DNA of 17,689 nt from positions 1-17,689 of the forward strand of contig CAJMNK010000047.1 in the NCBI GenBank assembly GCA_905214905.1, read 5' to 3'. Position 1 is the first letter of the stretch; each line of letters starts with the position of its first letter. This document shows, one piece after another, positions 6,328 to 12,536 of the stretch. The position numbers were made by a program, and so were the translations under genes. This DNA comes from an uncultured bacterium (GTDB lineage Bacteria > Actinomycetota > Coriobacteriia > Coriobacteriales > Coriobacteriaceae). Under the pieces are notes generated by a model. It saw only the letters and a program-made list of their open reading frames with translations, did no database searches and was not told the DNA's origin.

Positions 6328-7689
6328 ATGTTGCGCAGGAAAATCGCTGATGAGCTTGATTGTTGGCAGAGATCCATTGAACGAAAGGCGTTGTTCGTCA
6401 CGGGTTCTCGCCAAATCGGTAAGAGCTACTCGATTCGCGAGTTCGGTAAGTCAAACTACGCAACCTATATCGAGCTCAATCTCGCGGAAAATCGCCAGGC
6501 AAAAGATGCTCTTCTCGAGGCACGGGATGCCGATGATTTCATCAGCAGGGTGACGCTTCTTTCGGGAAAGCCGATAGCGCCAGGCAAAACGCTCGTGTTT
6601 ATCGATGAGGTCCAAGAGGCCCCCGACATCACGACGATGGCAAAGTTCCTTGTTGAGGACGGGAGGTGCCACTGGGCGTTTTCGGGGTCAATGCTCGGGA
6701 CCCAGTTCAAGGGCGTTAGGTCCTATCCTGTGGGATATGTTCACGAGCTTAGGATGTTCCCGCTCGATTTTGAGGAGTTTTGCTGGGCGATCGGGGTGAG
6801 CGAGGGAGCTCGCCAAACGATACGCGATGCGTGTATCAGCGAGAAGCCCATTCCTGATTACATTCATGACGCGATGATGGCAAACTTCAGGACCTATACC
6901 GTTGTCGGCGGAATGCCGGAGGTCGTGCAGCGTTTCCTTGACACGCAGGGCGACCTTGCCTCTGTTCGTCAGCTACAGTCAGAGCTCAACGAACAGTACC
7001 GGCGGGATATCTCCAAGTATGCAAGCGGGCGAGCCCTTCAGGTGCAGAGCATTTACGATCAGCTCCCTATTATGCTCGAGGGCGAAAACAAACGCTTCGT
7101 GCTCAATTCCATTGACCCCAAGGCGCATTACGACAAGTACCAGCGAGATTTTGTCTGGCTTGTCGATGCCGGCGTTGCTCTCAAGGCCGATATCGTAACC
7201 GAGCCAAAATCGCCCCTGCTCAAGACGGCGCGGCCATCGCAGTTCAAGCTATATCAATCGGATACGGGCATGTTGATGGCGCGCTACCCCGTTGGAGTCG
7301 CCCAGGCGGCGTATCTTGATAGCAAGGAGCCCAATCTGGGCGGCATTTACGAAAACGTGGTGGCCCAGCAGCTGGCTGCCCAGAATCGCCAGCTTTACTA
7401 CTATCAGACGAAAAAGCGCGGCGAAGTGGACTTTGTGGTCGACGGACCGGATGGGACGGCTGTCCCGATCGAGGTTAAATCGGGCTCCTATTACCACGCG
7501 CACGCTGCGCTCGGTCATGTGCTTGATACGGCCGAATATGGCGTAAGGCTCGGGATTGTTTTCTCGAGAGGCAACGTTGAGCGCAACGGAGCTGTTCTTT
7601 ATTTGCCGCTATATGCGACCTGGGTCCTTTCGGATGTTTTGGGCGACTCCCGTGCCGAGGGGATAAAGCTGGAGGTCAAGCCGGTCTAG
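6328..7689 (+). CDS. AAA_14 / DUF4143 ATP-binding protein with PD-(D/E)XK-like C-terminus
   Basis: A 453-aa P-loop ATPase of the widespread AAA_14-DUF4143 family, whose cellular role is not established. The N-terminal ATPase has Walker A GSRQIGKS (26-33), Walker B LVFIDEVQE (about 89-97) and a sensor-like WAFSGSMLG. The middle is helical and binds no recognisable ligand. The C-terminal DUF4143 part carries GEVDFVV (365-371) and IEVKSG (381-386), the D...ExK spacing of PD-(D/E)XK nuclease folds. The ATG at 6328 was chosen for the GGGAG 5 nt upstream and because homologues start near MLRRK; the frame is open further upstream through the 12-bp repeats, which are non-coding in this reading. It stands alone, bracketed by palindromic repeats, and may belong to a mobile or defence-type cassette. 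Confidence 0.88.
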   Translation: MLRRKIADELDCWQRSIERKALFVTGSRQIGKSYSIREFGKSNYATYIELNLAENRQAKDALLEARDADDFISRVTLLSGKPIAPGKTLVFIDEVQEAPDITTMAKFLVEDGRCHWAFSGSMLGTQFKGVRSYPVGYVHELRMFPLDFEEFCWAIGVSEGARQTIRDACISEKPIPDYIHDAMMANFRTYTVVGGMPEVVQRFLDTQGDLASVRQLQSELNEQYRRDISKYASGRALQVQSIYDQLPIMLEGENKRFVLNSIDPKAHYDKYQRDFVWLVDAGVALKADIVTEPKSPLLKTARPSQFKLYQSDTGMLMARYPVGVAQAAYLDSKEPNLGGIYENVVAQQLAAQNRQLYYYQTKKRGEVDFVVDGPDGTAVPIEVKSGSYYHAHAALGHVLDTAEYGVRLGIVFSRGNVERNGAVLYLPLYATWVLSDVLGDSRAEGIKLEVKPV

Positions 7690-7702
7690 GGCCAGTCCCG
7701 AA

Positions 7703-7731
7703 TGTGACAAAGGGGCAGTCCCTTGGTCGTA
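7703..7731. repeat. 29-bp REP-like palindrome (degenerate copy)
   Basis: The left half TGTGACAAAGGGGC and right half GTCCCTTGGTCGTA surround a central A. This copy differs in about four positions from the perfect copy near 15594. It starts 13 nt after the DUF4143 stop, between two convergent genes, and may help end transcription. Confidence 0.65.
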
Positions 7732-7755
7732 TCGAGTTCCACTGCCCGAGAAAAT

Positions 7756-7857
7756 GAGCGTGGATTTTCTCCCGTTTAGAGCGCACTTGAACGCTCAAAG
7801 TGGGAGATTTTCCACGCTCGATCTGTATACGAGAGAAAATCCACGCTCGATGTATAC
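7756..7857. repeat. Palindromic repeat, copy 2 (right of the DUF4143 gene)
   Basis: The left arm 7756-7773 (GAGCGTGGATTTTCTCCC) pairs with 7802-7819 in 15 of 18 positions. A second right-arm copy, GAGAAAATCCACGCTC (7833-7848), pairs with the left arm perfectly over 16 bp. The stretch is clearly homologous to the repeat at 6075-6157 and lies in the same orientation. It sits between the convergent DUF4143 and phosphatase genes and could stop transcription from both sides. Confidence 0.7.
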
Positions 7858-7894
7858 CGATGACGCGGTTCGCGCGGTTTGTGCGCCCGCAAAC

Positions 7895-8341
7895 CTACAT
7901 CTGCTCGAGCATGGCAGTGCAACCGTCGAGCACGTCGCGGTAGGTGGCATCGAAGTTGCCGGTGTACCAGGGATCGGCCACGTCGCCGGGGCGCTCGGTC
8001 CAATCGAGCAAGCGCGTAATCTTGCCGTCGGGGTCGTCGCCAAAGATGCGGTGCAGGCCGCGGGCGTTCTCATCGTCCATATAGACAATGTGATCCCAGT
8101 CGCCATACTCCGCGCGACGCACCTGGCGCGCGCGATGTGCGACGACGGGAATCCCGACCTCGCGCAGCTTGGCAACAGTGCCACGATGCGGTGGGTTGCC
8201 AATCTCCTCAGTCGAGGTCGCGGCGGAATCGATGACAAACTCGTCCGCGCGTCCGGCGCGGTGCACCAGCTCGGTAAACACCGACTCAGCCATCGTCGAG
8301 CGGCAGATATTTCCATGACAGATAAACAGTACACGTTGCAT
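7895..8341 (-). CDS. Low-molecular-weight protein tyrosine phosphatase
   Basis: A 148-aa cytoplasmic cysteine phosphatase. The P-loop CHGNICRS gives nucleophile Cys8 and Arg14 at the very N-terminus, and DPWYTG (123-128) supplies the general acid Asp123; both are diagnostic of the LMW-PTP family. It likely dephosphorylates tyrosine-phosphorylated proteins, for example of exopolysaccharide synthesis. No partner kinase or polysaccharide gene is nearby, so its target here is unknown. The ATG at 8341 was chosen because AAAGGAAA lies 8 nt upstream and the catalytic loop starts at residue 8 as usual. It follows the MFS gene by 51 nt on the same strand and may be transcribed with it. Confidence 0.92.
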   Translation of the reverse strand: MQRVLFICHGNICRSTMAESVFTELVHRAGRADEFVIDSAATSTEEIGNPPHRGTVAKLREVGIPVVAHRARQVRRAEYGDWDHIVYMDDENARGLHRIFGDDPDGKITRLLDWTERPGDVADPWYTGNFDATYRDVLDGCTAMLEQM

Positions 8342-8392
8342 GTGCGGTTTCCTTTCGATCGCCATCATCGAGCTCGAGTATCGCATCTACGC

Positions 8393-9628
8393 CTATGCCC
8401 TCGCCCGCCTGCGCTCCCAGCGAGCCAACTTGATCGTCACCAGCGTGAGCATCCAGGCCACAAGCGAGAACGCGGCGCCCACTGCGCCCACGTACGCAAT
8501 GCCAATGCTGCTTACCACGGCGCCGCCCACTGCGGTGCCAAACGAGATACCGACGTTAAACGCCATGGGCTCAACCGAACTTGCGAGTACCATCGATTTG
8601 GGATGGCGGCTGCGTGCCACGTCCATAAAGTGTGTGATGCACGAGACTGAGAACAGGTACATGAGCAGCGCCAAGCTAAAGACAAAGACCAGCGCGAGCG
8701 GCATGGTGCCGCCCACGGCAAACAGCCCGAGCAACGCCGCAGCCTGCAGCACAAACGTCACAAGCAGTGCCTTCATGCCAAAACGTGCGTCGATCCATCC
8801 GCCCAGGATGTTCGAGATCAGGCAGAACACGCCGTAGGCCATAAGCGTGGTGCTCGCCTGAACAGTGCCCATGCCCAGCACCTGCTCAAGATAAGGCGTC
8901 ACGTAGCCGTAGAACACATAGACCGATCCCACGCCAAACAAAAAGATGAGCATGCCGGTGATGATGCTCGGTTCGCGTAGCAGACCCGCCTGCTCGCGGA
9001 AGGTAGCGGGTTCGTCGGTCTGTCCGGCGCGCGGCATAAACGCCACGAGCGCTCCGCAGATCAAAACGGCAAAGGTCAGCGTACCGTACATGGCCACGTG
9101 CCAGTCGAGCGTGTCGGCCACAAACTTGCCGATCGAAGTGACAAAGACCATTGCCACGGAAAAAGCACCATATACCACCGAGATGGCAAGCGAAGTTTGC
9201 TGCGGGGACAGCAGCTCTGGGATGTACGTCACGCCCACGGCGAGCAGTGCGCCCGAGACGGAGCCCAGGACAATGCGCGAGATAAACAGCACCTGGAAGT
9301 TGGGCGCCAACGCCATGACCAGGTTGCCGAGCACAAAGACGATGCTGTAGCACACGAGCAGCTGGTAACGACGGAAGCGCCCCGTGCTGAGCGCAAGCAC
9401 CGGCGTCGCGATGGCGTAGACCAGTGCAAAAACGCTGATGAGCTGGCCCGCAGTAGCAAGTGATACGCCGAGTTCCGTTGCCAAGTCGCTCTCGATACCG
9501 ATGACCACGAACTCGGAGCAGCCGAGTGAGAATCCCAGCAGCACGAGCAGCGCCAGGCAGAGCTTGGTGCGCGCGGGGGAGAGCGCGGCGGCGGTTGACT
9601 TACTTTTAGGCGTGGTTGCGGCGGTCAA
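8393..9628 (-). CDS. MFS transporter, DHA1-type drug/metabolite exporter
   Basis: About 411 aa with twelve hydrophobic segments. The first, with GFSLGCSEFVVIGI, and the second, with GQLISVFALVYAIATPVLAL then STGRFRRYQLL, match the DHA1 (AraJ/NepI-like) branch of the major facilitator superfamily, whose members are proton-driven exporters of sugars, nucleosides or drugs. A cytoplasmic loop around FMPRAGQTDEPATFREQAGLL separates the two six-helix halves. The start is uncertain: no ATG fits. The TTG at 9628 is preferred because GGAG lies 8 nt upstream; a GTG at 9637 or a TTG at 9676 are alternatives without ribosome sites. The substrate is unknown. Confidence 0.88.
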   Translation of the reverse strand: MTAATTPKSKSTAAALSPARTKLCLALLVLLGFSLGCSEFVVIGIESDLATELGVSLATAGQLISVFALVYAIATPVLALSTGRFRRYQLLVCYSIVFVLGNLVMALAPNFQVLFISRIVLGSVSGALLAVGVTYIPELLSPQQTSLAISVVYGAFSVAMVFVTSIGKFVADTLDWHVAMYGTLTFAVLICGALVAFMPRAGQTDEPATFREQAGLLREPSIITGMLIFLFGVGSVYVFYGYVTPYLEQVLGMGTVQASTTLMAYGVFCLISNILGGWIDARFGMKALLVTFVLQAAALLGLFAVGGTMPLALVFVFSLALLMYLFSVSCITHFMDVARSRHPKSMVLASSVEPMAFNVGISFGTAVGGAVVSSIGIAYVGAVGAAFSLVAWMLTLVTIKLARWERRRARA

Positions 9629-9658
9629 GATTGTCACTCCAATGTCGCATGAATAAGC

Positions 9659-9671
9659 GGGATTCAATCCC
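9659..9671. promoter_or_regulatory. Perfect 13-bp palindrome upstream of the MFS gene
   Basis: GGGATTCAATCCC has perfect 6-bp arms around one central base. It lies 30 bp before the MFS start and could bind a regulator of the divergent MFS and Nudix-fusion genes. Confidence 0.35.
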
Positions 9672-9687
9672 TGCAACTCTAGCAGAA

Positions 9688-9716
9688 TGTGTCAGGTGCC
9701 TGCCCCCTTTGTCGCA
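9688..9716. repeat. REP-like half element in the divergent promoter region
   Basis: The right half ends CCCTTTGTCGCA, close to the right half of the 29-bp palindrome found after three genes in this window. The left half differs and carries the 10-bp palindrome CAGGTGCCTG. The total length of 29 bp is the same. Confidence 0.45.
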
Positions 9717-9737
9717 GGCTGCGCTTGCCTGTATAGT
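9709..9737 (+). promoter_or_regulatory. Promoter of the LpdD-Nudix fusion gene
   Basis: TTGTCG (9709-9714) and TATAGT (9732-9737) are separated by exactly 17 bp, placing the start near 9744, about 46 nt before the start codon. The inverted repeat GCCTGTAT (9727-9734) / ATACAGGC (9742-9749) covers the -10 box and the start point and is a good repressor-site candidate. Confidence 0.6.
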
Positions 9738-9789
9738 CGCAATACAGGCGAAGATGGTCTCAGGTACATCGCGGGCGACAGGAGATCCC

Positions 9790-10737
9790 ATGGGTATGCA
9801 CACGACGAAGGTTGCGGTAGGCGAGGGCAAGTTTACGCTCGAGGCCCAGCTGACGGTGACGCCGCGGGGCATGGCGGTGTACGCTTGCTCGCCCGAGTTC
9901 GCGCACCTGGGCGCCACGGCACAGGCCATTCCGCGCCCCGAGCCCGGTCGCACGGCGACGGTGAGCATCCTGGCCGTTCCGTGCCATCGCGACGAGATTC
10001 CAGCGCACGATATCGCGGCGGCGCTGGCAACGCGCTTTGGCGTGCCGGTAGTCGCAAGCACGGGCTTTCATGTTGAACAGGCGAGCGGGGACGACCTGCA
10101 GCGCGTGCTCGACACCACCAAGGAACTCATCGCTGCGCTCGAGGAGGCCGCAGCCCGCATTCTGCGCGCCGGCTGGGATGAGGGCGGCGCAGGCGCCGAG
10201 GTCGTGGCGGTCGATGCCGCGACCGGCGAGGCGCTCGGCCACGTCGACCGCATCGAGGCCCATACCGGCGAGGGCATCCTGCATCAGGCATTTCTGACGC
10301 TTTTAGTCGAGGGCCGGGGCGAAGACGCGCGTCTGCTGCTCTGTCGCCGTAGTCCGCTCAAGCGCCTGTGGGGCGGGGTGCTGGCCGATAGCTGCGCCGG
10401 CCATCCGCTCCCCGGGGAAGACGTCGCGGCCGCCACGGCGCGCCGCATCAACGAAGAGCTTGGCATTACGCGCGATCCCGATCAGCTCAAGCACCTCGGA
10501 CACGTGGTGTACCGTGAGGACCACGGCGACGGCCGCTGCGAGTGCGAATGGTGCGAGGTGTTCGCAGCCCATGTTGAGCCGGGCGAGCTATGCATCAACC
10601 AAGAGGAGATCTCGGAGGTGCGCCGCGTGGCCCCGTCCGAGCTCGACGGCTACCTGCAGGGTCGCCCCGAGCAGCTGGCCCCCTGGCTTCGCGAGGCCCT
10701 CAGCGACCCATCCATCCGTACGGCCCTCGCTATGTAA
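9790..10737 (+). CDS. Fusion: LpdD-like prenyl-flavin chaperone-type domain plus Idi-type Nudix domain
   Basis: A 315-aa two-domain protein. Residues 1-115 resemble, from memory, the LpdD-like family encoded with UbiD-type gallate decarboxylases: VAVGEGKFTLEAQ, then a Gly/Ala-rich segment, IPRPEPGRTATVSILAVPCHRDE (key residues Pro-Arg-Pro, Arg, Cys-His) and a closing helix. Residues 145-315 match type 1 isopentenyl-diphosphate isomerase: HQAF (165-168), GHPLPGE and RRINEELGI as the Nudix box (204-226), ECEWCEVF with Glu251 and Glu253 where the family has its metal and acid residues, and Trp299. The catalytic Cys of Idi normally directly precedes GHP; here the order is Ser-Cys-Ala-Gly-His-Pro, so Cys202 is one position early. 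The ATG at 9790 follows AGGAGA by 5 nt. The last codon and stop lie in a REP-like repeat. It probably serves prenylated-FMN supply for the UbiD/UbiX genes downstream. Confidence 0.82.
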   Translation: MGMHTTKVAVGEGKFTLEAQLTVTPRGMAVYACSPEFAHLGATAQAIPRPEPGRTATVSILAVPCHRDEIPAHDIAAALATRFGVPVVASTGFHVEQASGDDLQRVLDTTKELIAALEEAAARILRAGWDEGGAGAEVVAVDAATGEALGHVDRIEAHTGEGILHQAFLTLLVEGRGEDARLLLCRRSPLKRLWGGVLADSCAGHPLPGEDVAAATARRINEELGITRDPDQLKHLGHVVYREDHGDGRCECEWCEVFAAHVEPGELCINQEEISEVRRVAPSELDGYLQGRPEQLAPWLREALSDPSIRTALAM

Positions 10738-10831
10738 CAAAGGTACAGTCCCTTTGCCATATCCAAACCGTCACAACATTCGATGAAAATCTCGAAAACG
10801 AGGAAAAGCGTCGAATGATGTGATGGTTTTT
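10733..10831 (+). repeat. REP-like composite: degenerate 29-bp palindrome plus conserved hairpin
   Basis: The first part (10733-10761) is a degenerate version of the 29-bp palindrome and contains the stop codon TAA of the Nudix fusion gene. The second is a hairpin: TCACAACATTCGA (10771-10783) pairs with TCGAATGATGTGA (10811-10823), 12 of 13, enclosing a small CTCG-AAAA-CGAG hairpin. TTTTT at 10827-10831 follows, so it may act as a terminator on the plus strand. From 10763 to 10825 it is about 95 percent identical to 15642-15704. Confidence 0.78.
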
Positions 10832-10897
10832 GTCCAGGGGATCGCTTCTCATCCAAAAAATCCCGCTTGACTGTATTGCAACAACACAGCGCAACGT

Positions 10898-10928
10898 AAG
10901 GGGTGTCCGATAACGGGCGCCCCTTTTT
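10898..10928 (+). terminator. Strong intrinsic terminator in front of the SLC13-like gene
   Basis: AAGGGGTGTCCG (10898-10909) pairs with CGGGCGCCCCTT (10914-10925) over 12 bp including two G-U pairs, with an ATAA loop and a T5 run at 10924-10928. It lies only 53 nt before the transporter start. Either it ends the upstream transcript or it is a leader attenuator for the transporter-ubiD-ubiX operon. Confidence 0.75.
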
Positions 10929-10981
10929 AAGTGGCAACGAGGCCGCGAATCCGGAGCGCCCCCAACAAGAAAGGTGGGGAG

Positions 10982-12439
10982 ATGGAAGCGGAAAAGAAGG
11001 CGTTTAAGATTACCAAGCGCGAAATTGGCTTTGTGCTGGGTATCGTTGTCTTTTTGCTGGTGAAGTTTCTTCCTTTGGCGGAGCTGAGCTCGACGGTCGA
11101 GCTCACGGTCGGCGGCCAGACCTGTCTGGCACTGACGCTCGCCACGGTGGTGTTCTGGGCGTGTGGCGTGGCACAGCCGGGCTTTGTGGGCCTGCTCTAC
11201 TGCGCGCTGCTCGTTCTGTTCAAGGTGTGCGTGGACGACACGGGCGCCGCGAGCATCTCGGCGACAGTCGCCTCCACGTTTAGCTCGTGGACCAAAGCCA
11301 CCATGTGGCTCGTCATTGGTGCCTACCTCATCGCCAGCGCGGTCAAGGAGTCGGGCCTGGGCGAGCGCATCGCCTATGCGTTTATGCTCAAGTTCGTGCG
11401 CGACGCCAAGTCGCTCATCATCTCGATCTTCGCGCTCACCTTTGTGCTGTCGCTGCTGATCCCGCATCCGTTCCCCCGCGCCTTCCTCATCCTCGCCGTC
11501 GTCTCGGTCATCGCCGAGTCCGCCGGCTACGGTGACGACGACAAGGGTAAGCTCGGCTTCCTCGTGTTTGCCGCTGCTGCCCCGGGCTCCATGTTCTTCC
11601 TGACGAGCGACTCCACACTCAACCCGCTCGTTGCGCAGTACAGCGCCGAGGCCGGCGGCATGAGCCCGTCCTTTGTCGACTGGTTCCTGTACATGAGCGT
11701 GCCTATGCTGGTCGCGCTGCTGTGCACCCTGTTCTTGGGCCTCTTCCTCTTTAAGCCCAGCAAGGAGCTCGTCTACGATCGCGAGCAGATCGTGGCCAAG
11801 CAGGCCGCGCTCGGCAAGCTCTCCGTCAAGGAGATCCGCACCATCGTGTGGCTTGTCATCGCCATCGCGCTGTGGCTCACCGTCTCGGGCGACTATATCG
11901 GCTGGGTCACCCTGGCCATTGGCGTCGCACTCGCCATGCCCATCATCGGCGAGGTCCTCACTCCTGCCAGCTGGAACGCTGTCGACATCAAGTCCCTCAT
12001 GTTCCTGACGGCCGCCATGGCCGTGGGTTCCGTGGGCGGCGCCACCGGCATGAACGCCTGGATCGCCGACGTCGTGCTTCCCAGCTCCGTGCCCGAGAAC
12101 ATCTTCCTGTTCGCCCTGCTCGTCGCCGCGCTCTCCATGATCATCCACATGTTCATGGGCTCGGTCATGGCCGTGCTCGGTGTGTGCGTGCCGGCGTTCA
12201 TCAGCTTCGCGGCCGGCTCCAGCGTAAGCCCGCTTGCCGTGGCGCTCATCGTCTTCACGTCCATCAACATCCACTACATCCTGCCGTTCCACAACCTGCC
12301 GATCCTTATCGGCGAGGGCAAGGACGCCGGCGGCTACACCTCCAAAGAGGCTATGCGCATGGGCATTCCCCTCACTGTGGTCGTCTTTATCGTCGTGCTG
12401 GTCGAGGCCGCCTGGTTCCACCTCTTTGGCCTGATGTAA
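10982..12439 (+). CDS. SLC13/DASS-family carboxylate (anion) permease
   Basis: A 485-aa membrane protein with about eleven hydrophobic segments after a basic start (KKAFKITKRE). Two internal halves each have a re-entrant-loop-like region: FLTSDSTLNPL in the first half and, in the second, IIHMFMGSVMAVLGVCVPAF with INIHYILPFHNLPILIGEGK. A family-typical end (MRMGIPLTVVVFIVVLVEAAWFHLFGL) follows. This fits the divalent anion:sodium symporter (DASS/CitT, ion-transporter superfamily) group, which moves di- and tricarboxylates or sulfate. Next to a UbiD/UbiX pair the likely substrate is the organic or aromatic acid to be decarboxylated, or it exchanges acid for product. GGTGGGGAG just before the ATG decides the start. 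UbiD begins 97 nt downstream. Confidence 0.85.
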   Translation: MEAEKKAFKITKREIGFVLGIVVFLLVKFLPLAELSSTVELTVGGQTCLALTLATVVFWACGVAQPGFVGLLYCALLVLFKVCVDDTGAASISATVASTFSSWTKATMWLVIGAYLIASAVKESGLGERIAYAFMLKFVRDAKSLIISIFALTFVLSLLIPHPFPRAFLILAVVSVIAESAGYGDDDKGKLGFLVFAAAAPGSMFFLTSDSTLNPLVAQYSAEAGGMSPSFVDWFLYMSVPMLVALLCTLFLGLFLFKPSKELVYDREQIVAKQAALGKLSVKEIRTIVWLVIAIALWLTVSGDYIGWVTLAIGVALAMPIIGEVLTPASWNAVDIKSLMFLTAAMAVGSVGGATGMNAWIADVVLPSSVPENIFLFALLVAALSMIIHMFMGSVMAVLGVCVPAFISFAAGSSVSPLAVALIVFTSINIHYILPFHNLPILIGEGKDAGGYTSKEAMRMGIPLTVVVFIVVLVEAAWFHLFGLM

Positions 12440-12492
12440 GCGGCCGAGCGCTCCATCTATGGGCGCCATGGCCCCACTACGTTCCCCAGTCC

Positions 12493-12510
12493 GGCGGCAC
12501 TCCCGCCGCC
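12493..12510 (+). other. Intercistronic hairpin between transporter and ubiD
   Basis: GGCGGC and GCCGCC pair around the loop ACTCCC, 26 nt before the UbiD-type start codon. It has no T-tract, so it is not a terminator. It may stabilise the downstream mRNA or be processed. The rest of the 97-nt gap shows no promoter. Confidence 0.4.
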
Positions 12511-12536
12511 AGGCACTCTCCCGAAAGGAGCACGCT

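Larger units (their letters stand above)
6049..7857 (+). mobile_element. Possible DUF4143-ATPase cassette bracketed by palindromic repeats
   Basis: One ATPase gene and its iterated leader sit between two same-orientation copies of an ~80-bp palindrome. The outermost arms (CGAGCGAGG... at 6049; reverse complement TCGAGCGTGGATTTTCTC ending at 7833) resemble terminal inverted repeats. The ATPase gene is visibly less GC-biased than its neighbours in places. No transposase and no target-site duplication are seen, so mobility is inferred. Confidence 0.3.

Noticed and set aside
6183..6401. Minus-strand 72-aa frame over the 12-bp repeats
   Set aside because: It has an 11-residue repeat only because the DNA period is 33 bp. 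It has no ribosome site and overlaps the ATPase start. Mentioned in a finding as an alternative to test.
10867..10895. TTGACT as -35 box of a permease promoter
   Set aside because: No acceptable -10 box lies 16-18 bp downstream; the sequence there is CGCAAC.
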